DNA of 64,000 bases from Chlorobiota bacterium (GCA_022616535.1 JAKEEM010000051.1:1-64000); one strand, 5' to 3'; shown: positions 35,385 through 45,070, numbered from the stretch's first letter. A program made the numbers and translations. Notes: a model not told the origin generated them from the letters alone.

Positions 35385-36155
35385 GTGAATACTTTAAATC
35401 GAATAAAGAGCCAATACAAGCAGGTAAACAGAGTTTATTATTTGGATGAATCCAAGCCGGATTTCGAAGATATTTACATAAAGCTTAGAAGCGCCGAGGG
35501 CAGAGTGTACAGCGACTCAGAGGTGAAGCCGCTTCCTGATATCAGTCCAAACCATAAACATTATAAAGAATGGCAGGTTAGAAAGAAATCATCAGAAATG
35601 CTCGTTGATTACATCAGGCAGAAAGAAAATCATAAAAGTATTCTGGATTTGGGTTCGGGAAACGGATGGCTTACACATAAGCTTGGTGAAATAAATCAAT
35701 TCGAAGTCATTGGAATGGATGTAAATATTACTGAGCTTGAACAGGCGGCTAGGGTCTTTAACGATAAACCTAACTTAGCCTTTGTATGCGGGGATATTTT
35801 TAAACTTGAACTGAAATTCGATTACATTATTCTTGCAAGCGTAATTGCGTATTTTAATGATTTGAAGAAATTGATTTCCGCACTGCTTAACAACTTAAAC
35901 AGCGGGGGAGAGATTCACATAATAGATAGTCCTTTTTACAATGATACTGCAAAAGCAAAACGTAATTCAGAAATTTATTACAATCAAATCGGTTTTCCGG
36001 AAATGGCGAAACATTATAATCACCACAGCTTGGATGCATTAAAAGAGTTCAATTACTCAATATTGTATAACCCAAACTCAGCTTTAAACAAATTTAAACG
36101 ATTTTTTAAACCCTCTCTTTTACCGTTTTATTGGGTGAGGGTAGAGGGGTTTTAG
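35385..36155 (+). CDS. Class I SAM-dependent methyltransferase
   Basis: A 256-residue methyltransferase with motif I SILDLGSGNGWLTHKL near residue 85 and the post-I acidic VIGMDVNITELEQAA. The acceptor is unknown; the local set of glycosyltransferases suggests a cell-envelope glycan or lipid. The start is GTG at 35385. The final residues PSLLPFYWVRVEGF are encoded within a palindromic repeat-like segment that also carries the end of the convergent GT87 gene; the two genes overlap by 50 bp. Confidence 0.82.
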   Translation: MNTLNRIKSQYKQVNRVYYLDESKPDFEDIYIKLRSAEGRVYSDSEVKPLPDISPNHKHYKEWQVRKKSSEMLVDYIRQKENHKSILDLGSGNGWLTHKLGEINQFEVIGMDVNITELEQAARVFNDKPNLAFVCGDIFKLELKFDYIILASVIAYFNDLKKLISALLNNLNSGGEIHIIDSPFYNDTAKAKRNSEIYYNQIGFPEMAKHYNHHSLDALKEFNYSILYNPNSALNKFKRFFKPSLLPFYWVRVEGF

Positions 36156-37350
36156 TTTTTGATACGGTGATAAGCAATGTTGTAATTATTAAAATTGCTC
36201 CGTAAAGTCTGGGATATGCCAAAAGATATATTGGGAAGTCCGAAAATTGAAGTGCCCTGAAGTTTATAGATGTAGCAAGTAAAATAACTCCCGAAATGAA
36301 AAAAATTTGCTCAGATTTAAGACTTTTACGATTTTCGTAAATTAGCTTTGCTACAAGGTATATTAATGGTAAATAAAGTACATTGCTGTAATCTTCGGCT
36401 ATTGGAGCAAATAATACGTTTAGAGCAATAGATACTGCAAATAATGCAATAATATTTTTTTTATATAATCCTTTAGAAATAAAATAAACAGCTACTAACC
36501 CTGAGATTTGAACTGTATAATAAATATATGTCTGTGGTATATTTAATAAAGAGTGCGGATTTTTGAATTCATTAAAAACCATCAGGTGGCTTAAAAAGCT
36601 GATTATGGTTTGATACGCGGTATTTGAAGCATCCTCATTTAAGCCAAACATAGAGAAAATTCTCGTATAAAAAAGAATCCAGCTATCAATATGTATTAAG
36701 GGAAGCGTAACCAAAATTATCACTAAAGTGATAAACACAACTGCAAAAAACTCCTTGTATTTTTTAGAAAGTAAAAGAGCCAGCAAAGGGATAATTCCGT
36801 AGCCCCGGTATAAAAGTATAAAGGCAATTGAAACCGAAGCAAGCCATAGATTATTTTTCTTTAATCCGTAAATTGCAGCTGAGAAAAACAACAGCATTAC
36901 TGAGTAAGACTGTCCCAAAAGGGAATTGTAATATAGCGGATAGAAAAGAAATGTTATGCTTATTAAAACCAGTCCAAGGCTGCTTTTATAGTTTATTTCG
37001 AAAGCGGTAAAAAGTGCAGCTATAGATAAAAAGACAGCTATTACTGAAATACCAACCCATGCCATTTTTGCGGGTGTTGGTTCCATCCACGCAATTGGCA
37101 AGAGTGAAAATGAACTTGTTGGAGTATTGGGAAGGTCCTTTATGTTATTAAAACCGTATTCATTAATTTTCTGATTGAAATAGGTAGTATCGTATGCTTT
37201 TTCAATTGTACCCTCGGTTAACAGCAGGCGTGAAAGGGTGTAATGCGAAGCAAATCCGTTTGTCAGTTTTGTTGATTTAACAGCAGAGTAAGTAAGAAAT
37301 AATACAGCGGATAGAATTGATATAATAATTAAAATTCTGCGGATTAACAT
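36106..37350 (-). CDS. GT87/DUF2029-like membrane glycosyltransferase
   Basis: A 414-residue protein with about ten membrane segments and an extracytoplasmic loop after the first (KLTNGFASHYTLSRLLLTEG, then LPNTPTSSFSLLPIAWM) that resembles the GT87 group of polyprenol-phosphate-mannose-type transferases. The assignment is by architecture. The C-terminal TPLPSPNKTVKERV is poorly hydrophobic and is encoded by the repeat-like overlap with the convergent methyltransferase. Confidence 0.72.
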   Translation of the reverse strand: MLIRRILIIISILSAVLFLTYSAVKSTKLTNGFASHYTLSRLLLTEGTIEKAYDTTYFNQKINEYGFNNIKDLPNTPTSSFSLLPIAWMEPTPAKMAWVGISVIAVFLSIAALFTAFEINYKSSLGLVLISITFLFYPLYYNSLLGQSYSVMLLFFSAAIYGLKKNNLWLASVSIAFILLYRGYGIIPLLALLLSKKYKEFFAVVFITLVIILVTLPLIHIDSWILFYTRIFSMFGLNEDASNTAYQTIISFLSHLMVFNEFKNPHSLLNIPQTYIYYTVQISGLVAVYFISKGLYKKNIIALFAVSIALNVLFAPIAEDYSNVLYLPLIYLVAKLIYENRKSLKSEQIFFISGVILLATSINFRALQFSDFPIYLLAYPRLYGAILIITTLLITVSKTKTPLPSPNKTVKERV

Positions 37351-37383
37351 TAATTCAAATTTATATAATATACATAAATAAAA

Positions 37384-37405
37384 AACCCCGAAATTAATCG
37401 GGGTT
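37384..37405. terminator. Hairpin AACCCCG...CGGGGTT terminator
   Basis: A 7-bp stem with loop AAATTAAT, preceded by AAAAA on the plus strand, which is a T-run when read on the minus strand. It lies between the minus-strand GT87 gene (upstream boundary 37350) and the minus-strand barrel gene ending at 37433, so it fits an intrinsic terminator of the 41229-37433 operon. Confidence 0.8.
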
Positions 37406-37432
37406 AAATAAATGTAGATCTGAGTTACAATT

Positions 37433-38095
37433 TTACCGGAAACCTATGCCAAGTATAAACTCAAATGTTTTATTTCTAAAAGATTGACCATATTCAAAAG
37501 TATATAGGTCCCCGTTATATTTGAAGTCATGTATCGGGCTGGAGTGCATTTCATAATCATATTTAAATTCAAATGATATGGTGATTTTCTGCGATAATGT
37601 TTTTTGAATACCTGCTCCAACATCAAGTGAAATAGTGTTTGTCCTCACATTTTTGAAAATGCCATTAAATATATCTTCTTTTCGCGCTATAAGCCAGTTC
37701 ATAGAAGTTCCCAAAAGAAGGTATCCAGTAATGAATTTAGCGGTAAGCTTTGGCTTACCCAACAATGATATTGAAAAATATGTTAAGGAAGGGCTTACAT
37801 TACCATAGTTCTCAAAATATGTGGAGAAAAATGTAGTGAACCCTTTTTGTGTTATTCTTGGTTCAATCAATAAGTTGAAATAATTACTATTAATAACACT
37901 CGCGAAAATGCCGATATTATATCCTAAACGATTTTCTGAATTGTCGATAGGGTAGCTATCTTCATCTGTCTCTATATATGAACTTTGATATGCAGAATTT
38001 AGCCCAACTTTAACACCATACTCATTAATTATTTGAGAGTTGATGCTAAACAACGTATTTAAAAGAAATAAAAAAATAAATACTTTCATTATCAT
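37433..38095 (-). CDS. Outer membrane beta-barrel protein
   Basis: A 220-residue protein with signal peptide (MIMKVFIFLFLLNTLFSINS) and alternating amphipathic strands through the mature part, ending in a C-terminal FEFILGIGFR with terminal aromatic/arginine. It resembles the small porin-like Bacteroidota barrels (OMP_b-brl_2 type). It follows the subtilase by 7 bp and is last before a terminator. Confidence 0.8.
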   Translation of the reverse strand: MIMKVFIFLFLLNTLFSINSQIINEYGVKVGLNSAYQSSYIETDEDSYPIDNSENRLGYNIGIFASVINSNYFNLLIEPRITQKGFTTFFSTYFENYGNVSPSLTYFSISLLGKPKLTAKFITGYLLLGTSMNWLIARKEDIFNGIFKNVRTNTISLDVGAGIQKTLSQKITISFEFKYDYEMHSSPIHDFKYNGDLYTFEYGQSFRNKTFEFILGIGFR

Positions 38096-38102
38096 TTTAC
38101 AA

Positions 38103-40328
38103 TTATTTTAACAATACCATTTTCTTTGAGTCTACAAAATTACCTGCTTCAATTTTGTAGACATAAACACCCGTAGAAACATTTGAACCTTGATTATTTG
38201 TTCCATCCCACGTCACGAATTTATAACCTGCATCTTGATATTCATTTACAAGTGTTTTAATAACTCTGCCCAAAATATCATAAATTGTAATTTTCACATA
38301 TGTATTTTCTTTCAGTGCATATCGCATTAATGTTGATGGATTAAACGGATTGGGGTAATTTTGTAATAAAGAAAATTCCAATGGTTTATTATTTGATTCG
38401 AGCATTTTGCCATCACTTAAATAAGTAGAAGAGTTTTTAAAAGGAATCGATGTAAAATCATAATTTGTTATTGGATTATCCATTGTTACTATTTTAGCAG
38501 TAAAAGTTGCATTTTGCAATACTGTAAAGGGGGGTGTTAAGATAACAGAATTTCCCGCTTCAAAAGTTATATTACCAATAACTTCAATCAAACTTCCATT
38601 GCAAGAGGCTTGTAAATCATTAGTAGCTTGAAATGTATAGGTACCCATATATTGCGCGGGTCCATTTAGACATAGGTTTTGAGGGTAAACATTTCTGACA
38701 CATGCATTTACGTCTAAGACACCGTATCCAACTTCATAGTTCCAAGTTCCGAATTGATGGTATTCATTGTAATTATAACCACCGAATTTATTTGTATGGG
38801 TTAAAAGAATAGTTTCATATTGTGCTCTCGTTAAGTCTGGATTAATAGCTGCCATTAACGCAATAGCACCACACACTAAAGGCGCAGCAAAAGAAGTGCC
38901 GTCCGGTCCATAATCAAAAGTATAATTCCCAGGAAAACTACAATTGAATGAACTTCTAACATCAGTTGTAAACATGTGCCAAGATGGAGCAACTAAATCT
39001 AATCCTGCACCATAATTCGCTGAAGGCCACTTTTTTTGTTCGCTATGAGGAATTATTCCAGTTACGTAAAGGTATGTGCCACCTACTGCGATTGTATACT
39101 GGGAACTGGCAGGATACCATATATTATTAGAACCCTCATTTCCACTACAAAAAACCATGGAAGTTCCTTTGCCTCCTCTCATATTGTTTCTAAGATTCTG
39201 GAGTACACTTTCAACATTGGAGGTTTGTTGAATTCTCCAACTACAATTTATGGCAACAACATTCGTGTTTAAGTAATTATTAATCAAATATTGCTCAGCC
39301 CTTACTAAATCAGATTCTTTCAGATGTTGATTATGAGGGTAATTTAAATCAACACTTATTATTCTTATTGGTAAAAATTTAGTATTAAAGCCTATTGAAG
39401 CAATTCCATTACCATTATTTGATAAAGCACCTAAAACTCCAGCCACTCTTGTTCCATGAGTTTCATAACAATTAGCAACAACATTATAATTGTTATCAAT
39501 AGCATTATACTGTCCTAAATACTTACCAGTGAACTCAGGGTGCGGTAAATCAAAGCCCATATCAAGTATTGCTACGATTACATATTGTGAACCCTGTGTT
39601 ATATACCACGCATAGGGAACTCTGGCGGCTTCACACCGCTTTAAATACCATTGCTTTCCCCAATAATATTGATCATTTGGTTCAAAGTAAGGATCATCTA
39701 AGCAATCAGATTCGGCATCCAATATTTCACCTGTTCCAAAAGGTTCATCAATTTCTAGTATATTGTCGAAATTTGGATGTGCGAATTCAACTAACTCACT
39801 TTCGTATAATTGGTTCGCAACGTCAATAACGTTGTATTCGTAGTTAATGCTGATTAAATATTTTTCAGCATAGCCGACATTAAATATCTCCTCAACATTA
39901 GGATTATATTCTATAAGTTCCTGTATTATATCTTCAATAGATATACCATTTTTGGGAAGACAAATTAAGGTGTTGTCAGTTAATACATAATTACTTGCAC
40001 CTCTGTAAAGAACAGGATAATAGGAAATAACTCCTTCAAACCTACTTAAAAGATTATATAATTCTTTGTTTTTAGTTTTGACCTTAAATACAGAATTTTC
40101 GATTTGTTGAATTTCAGAATCTTCGAATATTGCATTGAAGTTTCTATTGATTGTAGAATTGTTTAGCTTAATATTGAATTCAGAGTAATCTGGTTGTAAG
40201 GTTAACTTTTCGTTGTAGTAATAATAAAAATAATTTTTTTCTGCTTTTAAAGTTAAAACAAAAAAAAATAATGTAACAATAGAAAGTGAAATTTTTAAAT
40301 AGTACATAGCTACCTCACTTTTCCTCAT
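38103..40328 (-). CDS. T9SS-exported subtilisin-like serine protease
   Basis: A 741-residue S8 peptidase. A signal peptide is followed by a pro-region of about 190 residues. The catalytic blocks are VIVAILDMGFDLPHPE (aspartate; DMG instead of the common DTG), ETHGTRVAGVLGAL (histidine) and GPDGTSFAAPLVCG (serine). A beta-rich region of about 90 residues then leads to a C-terminal type A sorting domain, LLQNYPNPFNPSTLMRY through YKIEAGNFVDSKKMVLLK. It should be secreted to the cell surface by the type IX system. The gene overlaps the upstream fibre-like gene by 14 bp. Confidence 0.93.
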   Translation of the reverse strand: MRKSEVAMYYLKISLSIVTLFFFVLTLKAEKNYFYYYYNEKLTLQPDYSEFNIKLNNSTINRNFNAIFEDSEIQQIENSVFKVKTKNKELYNLLSRFEGVISYYPVLYRGASNYVLTDNTLICLPKNGISIEDIIQELIEYNPNVEEIFNVGYAEKYLISINYEYNVIDVANQLYESELVEFAHPNFDNILEIDEPFGTGEILDAESDCLDDPYFEPNDQYYWGKQWYLKRCEAARVPYAWYITQGSQYVIVAILDMGFDLPHPEFTGKYLGQYNAIDNNYNVVANCYETHGTRVAGVLGALSNNGNGIASIGFNTKFLPIRIISVDLNYPHNQHLKESDLVRAEQYLINNYLNTNVVAINCSWRIQQTSNVESVLQNLRNNMRGGKGTSMVFCSGNEGSNNIWYPASSQYTIAVGGTYLYVTGIIPHSEQKKWPSANYGAGLDLVAPSWHMFTTDVRSSFNCSFPGNYTFDYGPDGTSFAAPLVCGAIALMAAINPDLTRAQYETILLTHTNKFGGYNYNEYHQFGTWNYEVGYGVLDVNACVRNVYPQNLCLNGPAQYMGTYTFQATNDLQASCNGSLIEVIGNITFEAGNSVILTPPFTVLQNATFTAKIVTMDNPITNYDFTSIPFKNSSTYLSDGKMLESNNKPLEFSLLQNYPNPFNPSTLMRYALKENTYVKITIYDILGRVIKTLVNEYQDAGYKFVTWDGTNNQGSNVSTGVYVYKIEAGNFVDSKKMVLLK

Positions 40329-41229
40329 TAATTTTTTCTTTTAAGTTTTCAATATCTTTTTGCAGTTCAATAATATATAATGTTAGTTCTTCAATTTTTT
40401 GTAACAATTTTGCTGTCATATCGCCAAGCTCAACTCCATTTTCGGTTACTTCCTTTTCGCTTGGAATTTCGGGTAAATGACCATTTTCTTTGATATAATT
40501 TTCAACTTCTTCAAGCGTTCTTAAATTATATTCAGATTTAAATACAAAATCTGACCAGTTACTTTCTACTTTAATTTCTTTTGCTCTTATTTTACCGTTT
40601 ACAGAAAGCTTGTAAGTTGAACTTGGTGATTCTGTTCCTATTCCGACACTGCCATTATTATGAACTACCATTGTTGCTGTACTACCAATTAAGTTAGTAG
40701 CGGCGTCAGTAAAAAATCTAATAGGTGCGTTATATGTAACAAACCTCATATGGTATCCATTTCTTTGTGAGTATAAACCCAAATCGCTTGTGCCTGTTAC
40801 GGCTGTGGGATTTAATTGGTCCATATCTTGAATAACACCGTTTCTAACACATAATTTATCTCCAACGTCCAGTCTTTGTATTGGCGCAATACTTCCTGTA
40901 TTAATTCCCACTCTTTCTGCCCCAAGAATCATATGAAGAGGATTACCTCCCCCAGGATTATAAGTAGAAATATGAACATAATCCCAATTTGAACCTGTTA
41001 TAACACCCATAGTTAATCTTTTGCCGCTATTGCTTGGGTTTAATATAGTCATACCTCCGTTTAATGTTAATTTATCATAAGTTGTAGATGTCCCAATTCC
41101 AACATTTCCTGAGTTTGTGTTGTAAATATCATTGCCGTTTTGCTCCCACCATTGTTGTAATTGTGAATGTAAAGAAAGTTGGGAAAAAACCAGAAAAAAA
41201 AGAATTAAGGTGAAATTAAGTCGTTTCAT
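40315..41229 (-). CDS. Secreted fibre-like protein with C-terminal coiled coil
   Basis: A 304-residue protein with signal peptide (FTLILFFLVFSQLSLHS). The glycine-rich repeats SGNVGIGTSTTYDKLTLNG and VGIGTESPSSTYKLSVNGK are typical of tail-fibre-like surface proteins in Bacteroidota. The C-terminus NYIKENGHLPEIPSEKEV plus a heptad coiled coil is also typical. Despite similarity to phage tail fibres, the signal peptide and the following protease point to a cell-surface protein. It is the first gene of the three-gene operon with the subtilase and the barrel. Confidence 0.82.
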   Translation of the reverse strand: MKRLNFTLILFFLVFSQLSLHSQLQQWWEQNGNDIYNTNSGNVGIGTSTTYDKLTLNGGMTILNPSNSGKRLTMGVITGSNWDYVHISTYNPGGGNPLHMILGAERVGINTGSIAPIQRLDVGDKLCVRNGVIQDMDQLNPTAVTGTSDLGLYSQRNGYHMRFVTYNAPIRFFTDAATNLIGSTATMVVHNNGSVGIGTESPSSTYKLSVNGKIRAKEIKVESNWSDFVFKSEYNLRTLEEVENYIKENGHLPEIPSEKEVTENGVELGDMTAKLLQKIEELTLYIIELQKDIENLKEKINEEK

Positions 41230-41523
41230 TTTGAATCTCCTTTCAAAATAAATTATTAATTAAGGAGCAGAAATAGTCTGCTTCTAAGGCGATGGCCTAA
41301 AAAAAATTTTATTTACTTATTAATAAAGTCGAGGGGCGATTGTCAAAAAATAAACTAAGGTGTTCATTTAATCATTGCTTTTTCAAATATAATTGTCAAA
41401 AGATGTAAAGTCAACGATTCATAGTTGTAATTAATAAAAATACCTGCTTTATATTAACCAAAAAGTTTATTGGCACTAATCACTTCATTATATTTATTAA
41501 CTCTTAATTGTATTATTGACTTT

Positions 41524-42573
41524 ATGACTCAAACGCAAAACAAAAGCAGGGATAAAAATTACCCTCCATCAAAAGTGCTTGTTATCAGATTTCACGCTAT
41601 CGGCGATATCGCCGCATCACTCCCCGCCTTTAACGGATTCAGAGAGTTTTTTCCTAATTCACAAATTGATTTTCTGACGAGCGATTATTGCGAGGGTCTG
41701 CCAATTGCATCGGAAATATTTGACAATGTTTACGCCCTGGAAATGTATTATCCCGCTGTTGAATCTTCAAACCCCCTAAAAAAATTGTATCTCAAATTAA
41801 AAATAAAATCAAATGCAATCAGACTTGTACTTGAGCTAAAGAAAAACTCTTATGATTTAATTATCGACCTTCAGAATAACACAACGAGCGGAATTTTTAA
41901 GAAAGTAATTAACCCACCATATTACAGTGAATTCGACCGATACTCGCCCAAACCGCATTCAACCAGAGCGCTTGAAACATTTCAAAAAGCAGGATTTGGT
42001 GAAATCAAACCTGATTTTAATATTAAAATTAAGGAAGAGCTAATCACCCGGGCAAGGCAAATCTTAGCCGAAAACGGATGGTATAGAAATAAAAAGCTTG
42101 TTGTCTTAAATCCCGCCGGACTGTGGATTACACGAAACTGGGAGCTTGAAAATTATGTGAAGCTTGGCAAGCTCTTGGTTAAGAAAAATGACTCGCAATT
42201 AATAGTAATAGGCGACTTAAGGATAAAGGAAAAAGCTGAGGAGCTTAAGCGCTCTCTTGGCGGTGATATGATAAACCTTACACAAAAAACTTCTCTTTGC
42301 GAAGCGTTTGCAGCACTTAAATTCTGTTCGCTTGTCATCAGTGAAGATTCAGCACTTGCCCATATGGCATGGGCTCTGGGTGTTCAAACGATTTTAATGC
42401 TCGGCTCTACAAGAAGCGACTGGACCTGCCATGAGGGGAGGCATATTATATGCCTCAATTCATCTGATTTGGAGTGCGGTAACTGTATGCAGCCCCTCTG
42501 CAAATACGGCGATGTCCATTGTCTTACCCGTTATACGCCCGAATTCATTTACGAAAAAGCCTTACTTTTTTAG
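41524..42573 (+). CDS. GT9 heptosyltransferase-like glycosyltransferase
   Basis: A GT9 family enzyme of about 349 residues, likely adding heptose to lipopolysaccharide core. The N-terminal KVLVIRFHAIGDIAASLPAF is the family signature and SLVISEDSALAHMAWALG is the C-terminal donor-site block. The track begins at a TTG; the ATG at 41524 (MTQTQNKSRDK) is preferred. The 3' end overlaps the convergent GT4 gene by 12 bp. Confidence 0.9.
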   Translation: MTQTQNKSRDKNYPPSKVLVIRFHAIGDIAASLPAFNGFREFFPNSQIDFLTSDYCEGLPIASEIFDNVYALEMYYPAVESSNPLKKLYLKLKIKSNAIRLVLELKKNSYDLIIDLQNNTTSGIFKKVINPPYYSEFDRYSPKPHSTRALETFQKAGFGEIKPDFNIKIKEELITRARQILAENGWYRNKKLVVLNPAGLWITRNWELENYVKLGKLLVKKNDSQLIVIGDLRIKEKAEELKRSLGGDMINLTQKTSLCEAFAALKFCSLVISEDSALAHMAWALGVQTILMLGSTRSDWTCHEGRHIICLNSSDLECGNCMQPLCKYGDVHCLTRYTPEFIYEKALLF

Positions 42574-43683
42574 AGAATAATAAAGTCTTGCAAACCCCTT
42601 AACTGAGCTGCTTAAAGAAAACCTTTCACTTAGGTTTCTGTAATCAACAGCCGGATTTTCCATCACATACAAAATCTTCTTTGCAAGACCCTCATAGTCA
42701 TGCGGCTTAACGATGTGAGGTGTTATTTCAGCAGCTACTCCGACATCGGTTGATACAACAGGAAGTCCGCAAAAAGCCGCCTCAAGCACTGCCATATTCT
42801 GCGATTCATACAATGAGCTTAATACAAAAATATCTGACTGGTGTAATGCATCGGGAATTTTTTCATATTCAATATACCCGTTAAGCTTTACGTTTTCTTT
42901 CAAATCCATTTCATCCGCTATTTTTTGAAGCGAGCTATCCACATTCTTACCGTAACATTCAAGCAAAACATTTGGGTATTTTTCCTTAACAATCTTCAAT
43001 GCCTTAAATAAATCGATGTGCGCCTTAACGGCAAACGCTGTTGAAATGTTAATAAGCTTAATCGTGCCGTCACTGCTTTTTTGTGCGGGGAAGAATACTT
43101 TTTCATCAACCCCAAAGGGAATTTTGACGGTTTTAACGTGAAATTCATAAGCAAAGTACTGCTTTATTTTGTAAGTAATGTAATCCGAGCCTGTTACAAT
43201 AACTTTTGCCTGCTTAAAAGTGCGGTTAACGAATTTTTTTTGCCAGAATTTAAGCCGTGAGCCGTATTTGATTTCGGGAATTTCACCAAGCTCGCCCCCG
43301 CCTATGCTCGTTGCAAGCGGTACATCATACTTTTTGCTTAAGAGCGAAGCAATGTAGCCCGATTCACCTGACCAAATTGAATGAATAACGTCGAATTTAA
43401 TTCTTGTGTGTTCCTTTTTAAATTTCTGCATGCATTTCATAAATGCTTTAAGCTTTTCAATCTTTGGCACACGCGTAGTTTTCTCTCCTTTATCCCTGCA
43501 TAAAAAAACATTTGCATTGTAGAAGCTGAAATCGCTGTTCCTGATTGGATAATAAAGGGCAAAAATGTTGAGGTCAATTTTTCCCGTTAATGAGAGTTCT
43601 TTGGCTAGATTGTGCAAAAACGCTGCTCCGTTATAATCTTGTTCATTTTCAACAAATCCCGTTGTAATCCACGCAACACGCAT
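42562..43683 (-). CDS. GT4 family glycosyltransferase
   Basis: A 373-residue GT-B enzyme. The N-terminal domain contains ATSIGGGELGEI, and the C-terminal donor domain contains SDIFVLSSLYESQNMAVLEAAFCGLPVVSTDVG with the E-x7-E motif of GT4 retaining enzymes. It probably transfers a sugar from a nucleotide donor in glycan assembly. It is spaced 1 bp from the methyltransferase at 43685, so the two form an operon. Confidence 0.92.
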   Translation of the reverse strand: MRVAWITTGFVENEQDYNGAAFLHNLAKELSLTGKIDLNIFALYYPIRNSDFSFYNANVFLCRDKGEKTTRVPKIEKLKAFMKCMQKFKKEHTRIKFDVIHSIWSGESGYIASLLSKKYDVPLATSIGGGELGEIPEIKYGSRLKFWQKKFVNRTFKQAKVIVTGSDYITYKIKQYFAYEFHVKTVKIPFGVDEKVFFPAQKSSDGTIKLINISTAFAVKAHIDLFKALKIVKEKYPNVLLECYGKNVDSSLQKIADEMDLKENVKLNGYIEYEKIPDALHQSDIFVLSSLYESQNMAVLEAAFCGLPVVSTDVGVAAEITPHIVKPHDYEGLAKKILYVMENPAVDYRNLSERFSLSSSVKGFARLYYSLKK

Positions 43684-43684
43684 A

Positions 43685-44491
43685 TTAATGACTTTTGTTC
43701 ATTATAATTATGAAATGGTCGCCAAGCCGGTTAAAAGGGAACAGTCCTTTAGTCAATTCATCGATTTTCATAAGAATTTTTGTAATGAGTTTTAATCCCT
43801 TGTAAAATCCCGTCAGATAGGGCGGGGGTGTGAAACATCCGTGCGAGTAGATTTTTTCCGTTTTAAAGCCCCCTTTGAAAAACCGTGCGAATTGTTTGGG
43901 AGTAAAATAAAATGTTCTTACCTTGCCTCCGTTTAGATTTGCATCAATTCCTTTTTTACCCAAACGCCTGAATGCAGTCTTTGGCTTTAGCTTGAGAAGG
44001 TAAAAAAATATTTCCCACAGGCAATACTTGTTTATAACTGCTGCAATAATTTTTCCCCCGGGTTTTAATTTTGCGTATAAATCTTTCGAGAGTTTTGAGA
44101 AATCATTTATACAGTTCAATCCTCCGAAATTGGAAATAACGCCGTCGAAATTATCTTCTTGAATTTCCCTGATTTCATCAAATGATTTCACAGCATATTT
44201 TATTTCACTTTTAAGTCCGTTTGATTGAATTTTTGCCTCAAGTATTTCAAGCATTTTGGGTGAAATGTCTGTGGCATAGACTTTAATTCCGTTCTTCGCT
44301 AAAAAAACTGCATCGATTCCTGTTCCCGAGTTCAGCTCAAGAAGTCTGTTGCCTTTTCTGAAATTATCGAGGTAAATTCCGTAAACAACCGAGCGCATCC
44401 ATTGGAGAACCGGATTTTTAAAATCGTCCTCATCAAATCCTGCGGCTGTGTTGTCAAACGCCTCTTTTGTTTTTTGCAGGAAATCTATCAT
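43685..44491 (-). CDS. Class I SAM-dependent methyltransferase
   Basis: A 268-residue methyltransferase with motif I RLLELNSGTGIDAVFLAKNG near residue 45 and VYATDISPKMLEIL after it. FDGVISNFGGLNCI is the motif II region. The product acts on an unknown acceptor, probably in the same glycan pathway as the GT4 enzyme 1 bp downstream. The C-terminal region is basic with aromatic clusters. Confidence 0.88.
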   Translation of the reverse strand: MIDFLQKTKEAFDNTAAGFDEDDFKNPVLQWMRSVVYGIYLDNFRKGNRLLELNSGTGIDAVFLAKNGIKVYATDISPKMLEILEAKIQSNGLKSEIKYAVKSFDEIREIQEDNFDGVISNFGGLNCINDFSKLSKDLYAKLKPGGKIIAAVINKYCLWEIFFYLLKLKPKTAFRRLGKKGIDANLNGGKVRTFYFTPKQFARFFKGGFKTEKIYSHGCFTPPPYLTGFYKGLKLITKILMKIDELTKGLFPFNRLGDHFIIIMNKSH

Positions 44492-44535
44492 GTTTATTTG
44501 CTTAATATTCCATTTTAATAGCTAATATAAAATGA

Positions 44536-44565
44536 AAAAAGCCCGTTTCAAAACGAGCTTCTTTA
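44536..44565. terminator. Terminator-like hairpin GCCCGTT...AACGAGC
   Basis: Preceded by AAAAAA and followed by TTCTTT, with one internal C/A mismatch. It lies 3' of the minus-strand secreted-protein gene that ends at 44594 and upstream of the methyltransferase at 44491, so it could separate these two transcripts. Confidence 0.65.
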
Positions 44566-44593
44566 AAAATATAAAATTTTACCTTTGAGTTTA

Positions 44594-45070
44594 TTACCTG
44601 TCTCTTTCCGGATTCTGGTGGTATAAAATAAGCGCAAAGTGCCCCGTCGATTCACCCGCTTTAAACTCATCCACCGTAACGGTAAACTCATACTGCTCGA
44701 AATCCTGCGGGTCAAGCCGAAGCTGGGGCTTATCGGCGGAGTATTCATCTACTAAAAGCCAATTGCCTGTAGGATTATCCTTTTTGTAAACGGTGAGCTT
44801 TATTTTGTTGATTCTTCTGTCGCCAAGTACGATAACATCATAATCAAATGAAGGGTCAAGATACCTCCAAAGCGATTTCTTCCCCTGGTTAACAAGCAGG
44901 TCAAAGGTCATATTCACCACTTCCATATTTTTCTGGTCCTCAAGCTCAACCACTTTCTTGGTAGCAGTTTCCAGTATATCCTGCATTGTTGTGGCTGACT
45001 GCGAGTTTATGCTGTAAGTTGAAATGAGCAAAAGTGAAATAGTTAAGGTTAAAAGTGCCGATATTTTCAT
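44594..45070 (-). CDS. Secreted hypothetical protein
   Basis: No family recognised. The 158-residue product has a signal peptide (LLTLTISLLLISTYSINS) and a beta-rich mature domain: DPSFDYDVIVLGDRRINKIK, then NWLLVDEYSADKPQLRLD and a FTVTVDEFKAGESTGHFALI close. It may be a small lectin-like or lipid-binding fold. It is a single gene. Confidence 0.72.
   Translation of the reverse strand: MKISALLTLTISLLLISTYSINSQSATTMQDILETATKKVVELEDQKNMEVVNMTFDLLVNQGKKSLWRYLDPSFDYDVIVLGDRRINKIKLTVYKKDNPTGNWLLVDEYSADKPQLRLDPQDFEQYEFTVTVDEFKAGESTGHFALILYHQNPERDR

Noticed and set aside
40315-41229. Prophage fragment suggested by tail-fibre-like repeats
   Set aside because: A signal peptide, a T9SS protease neighbour and absence of other phage genes point to a surface protein.
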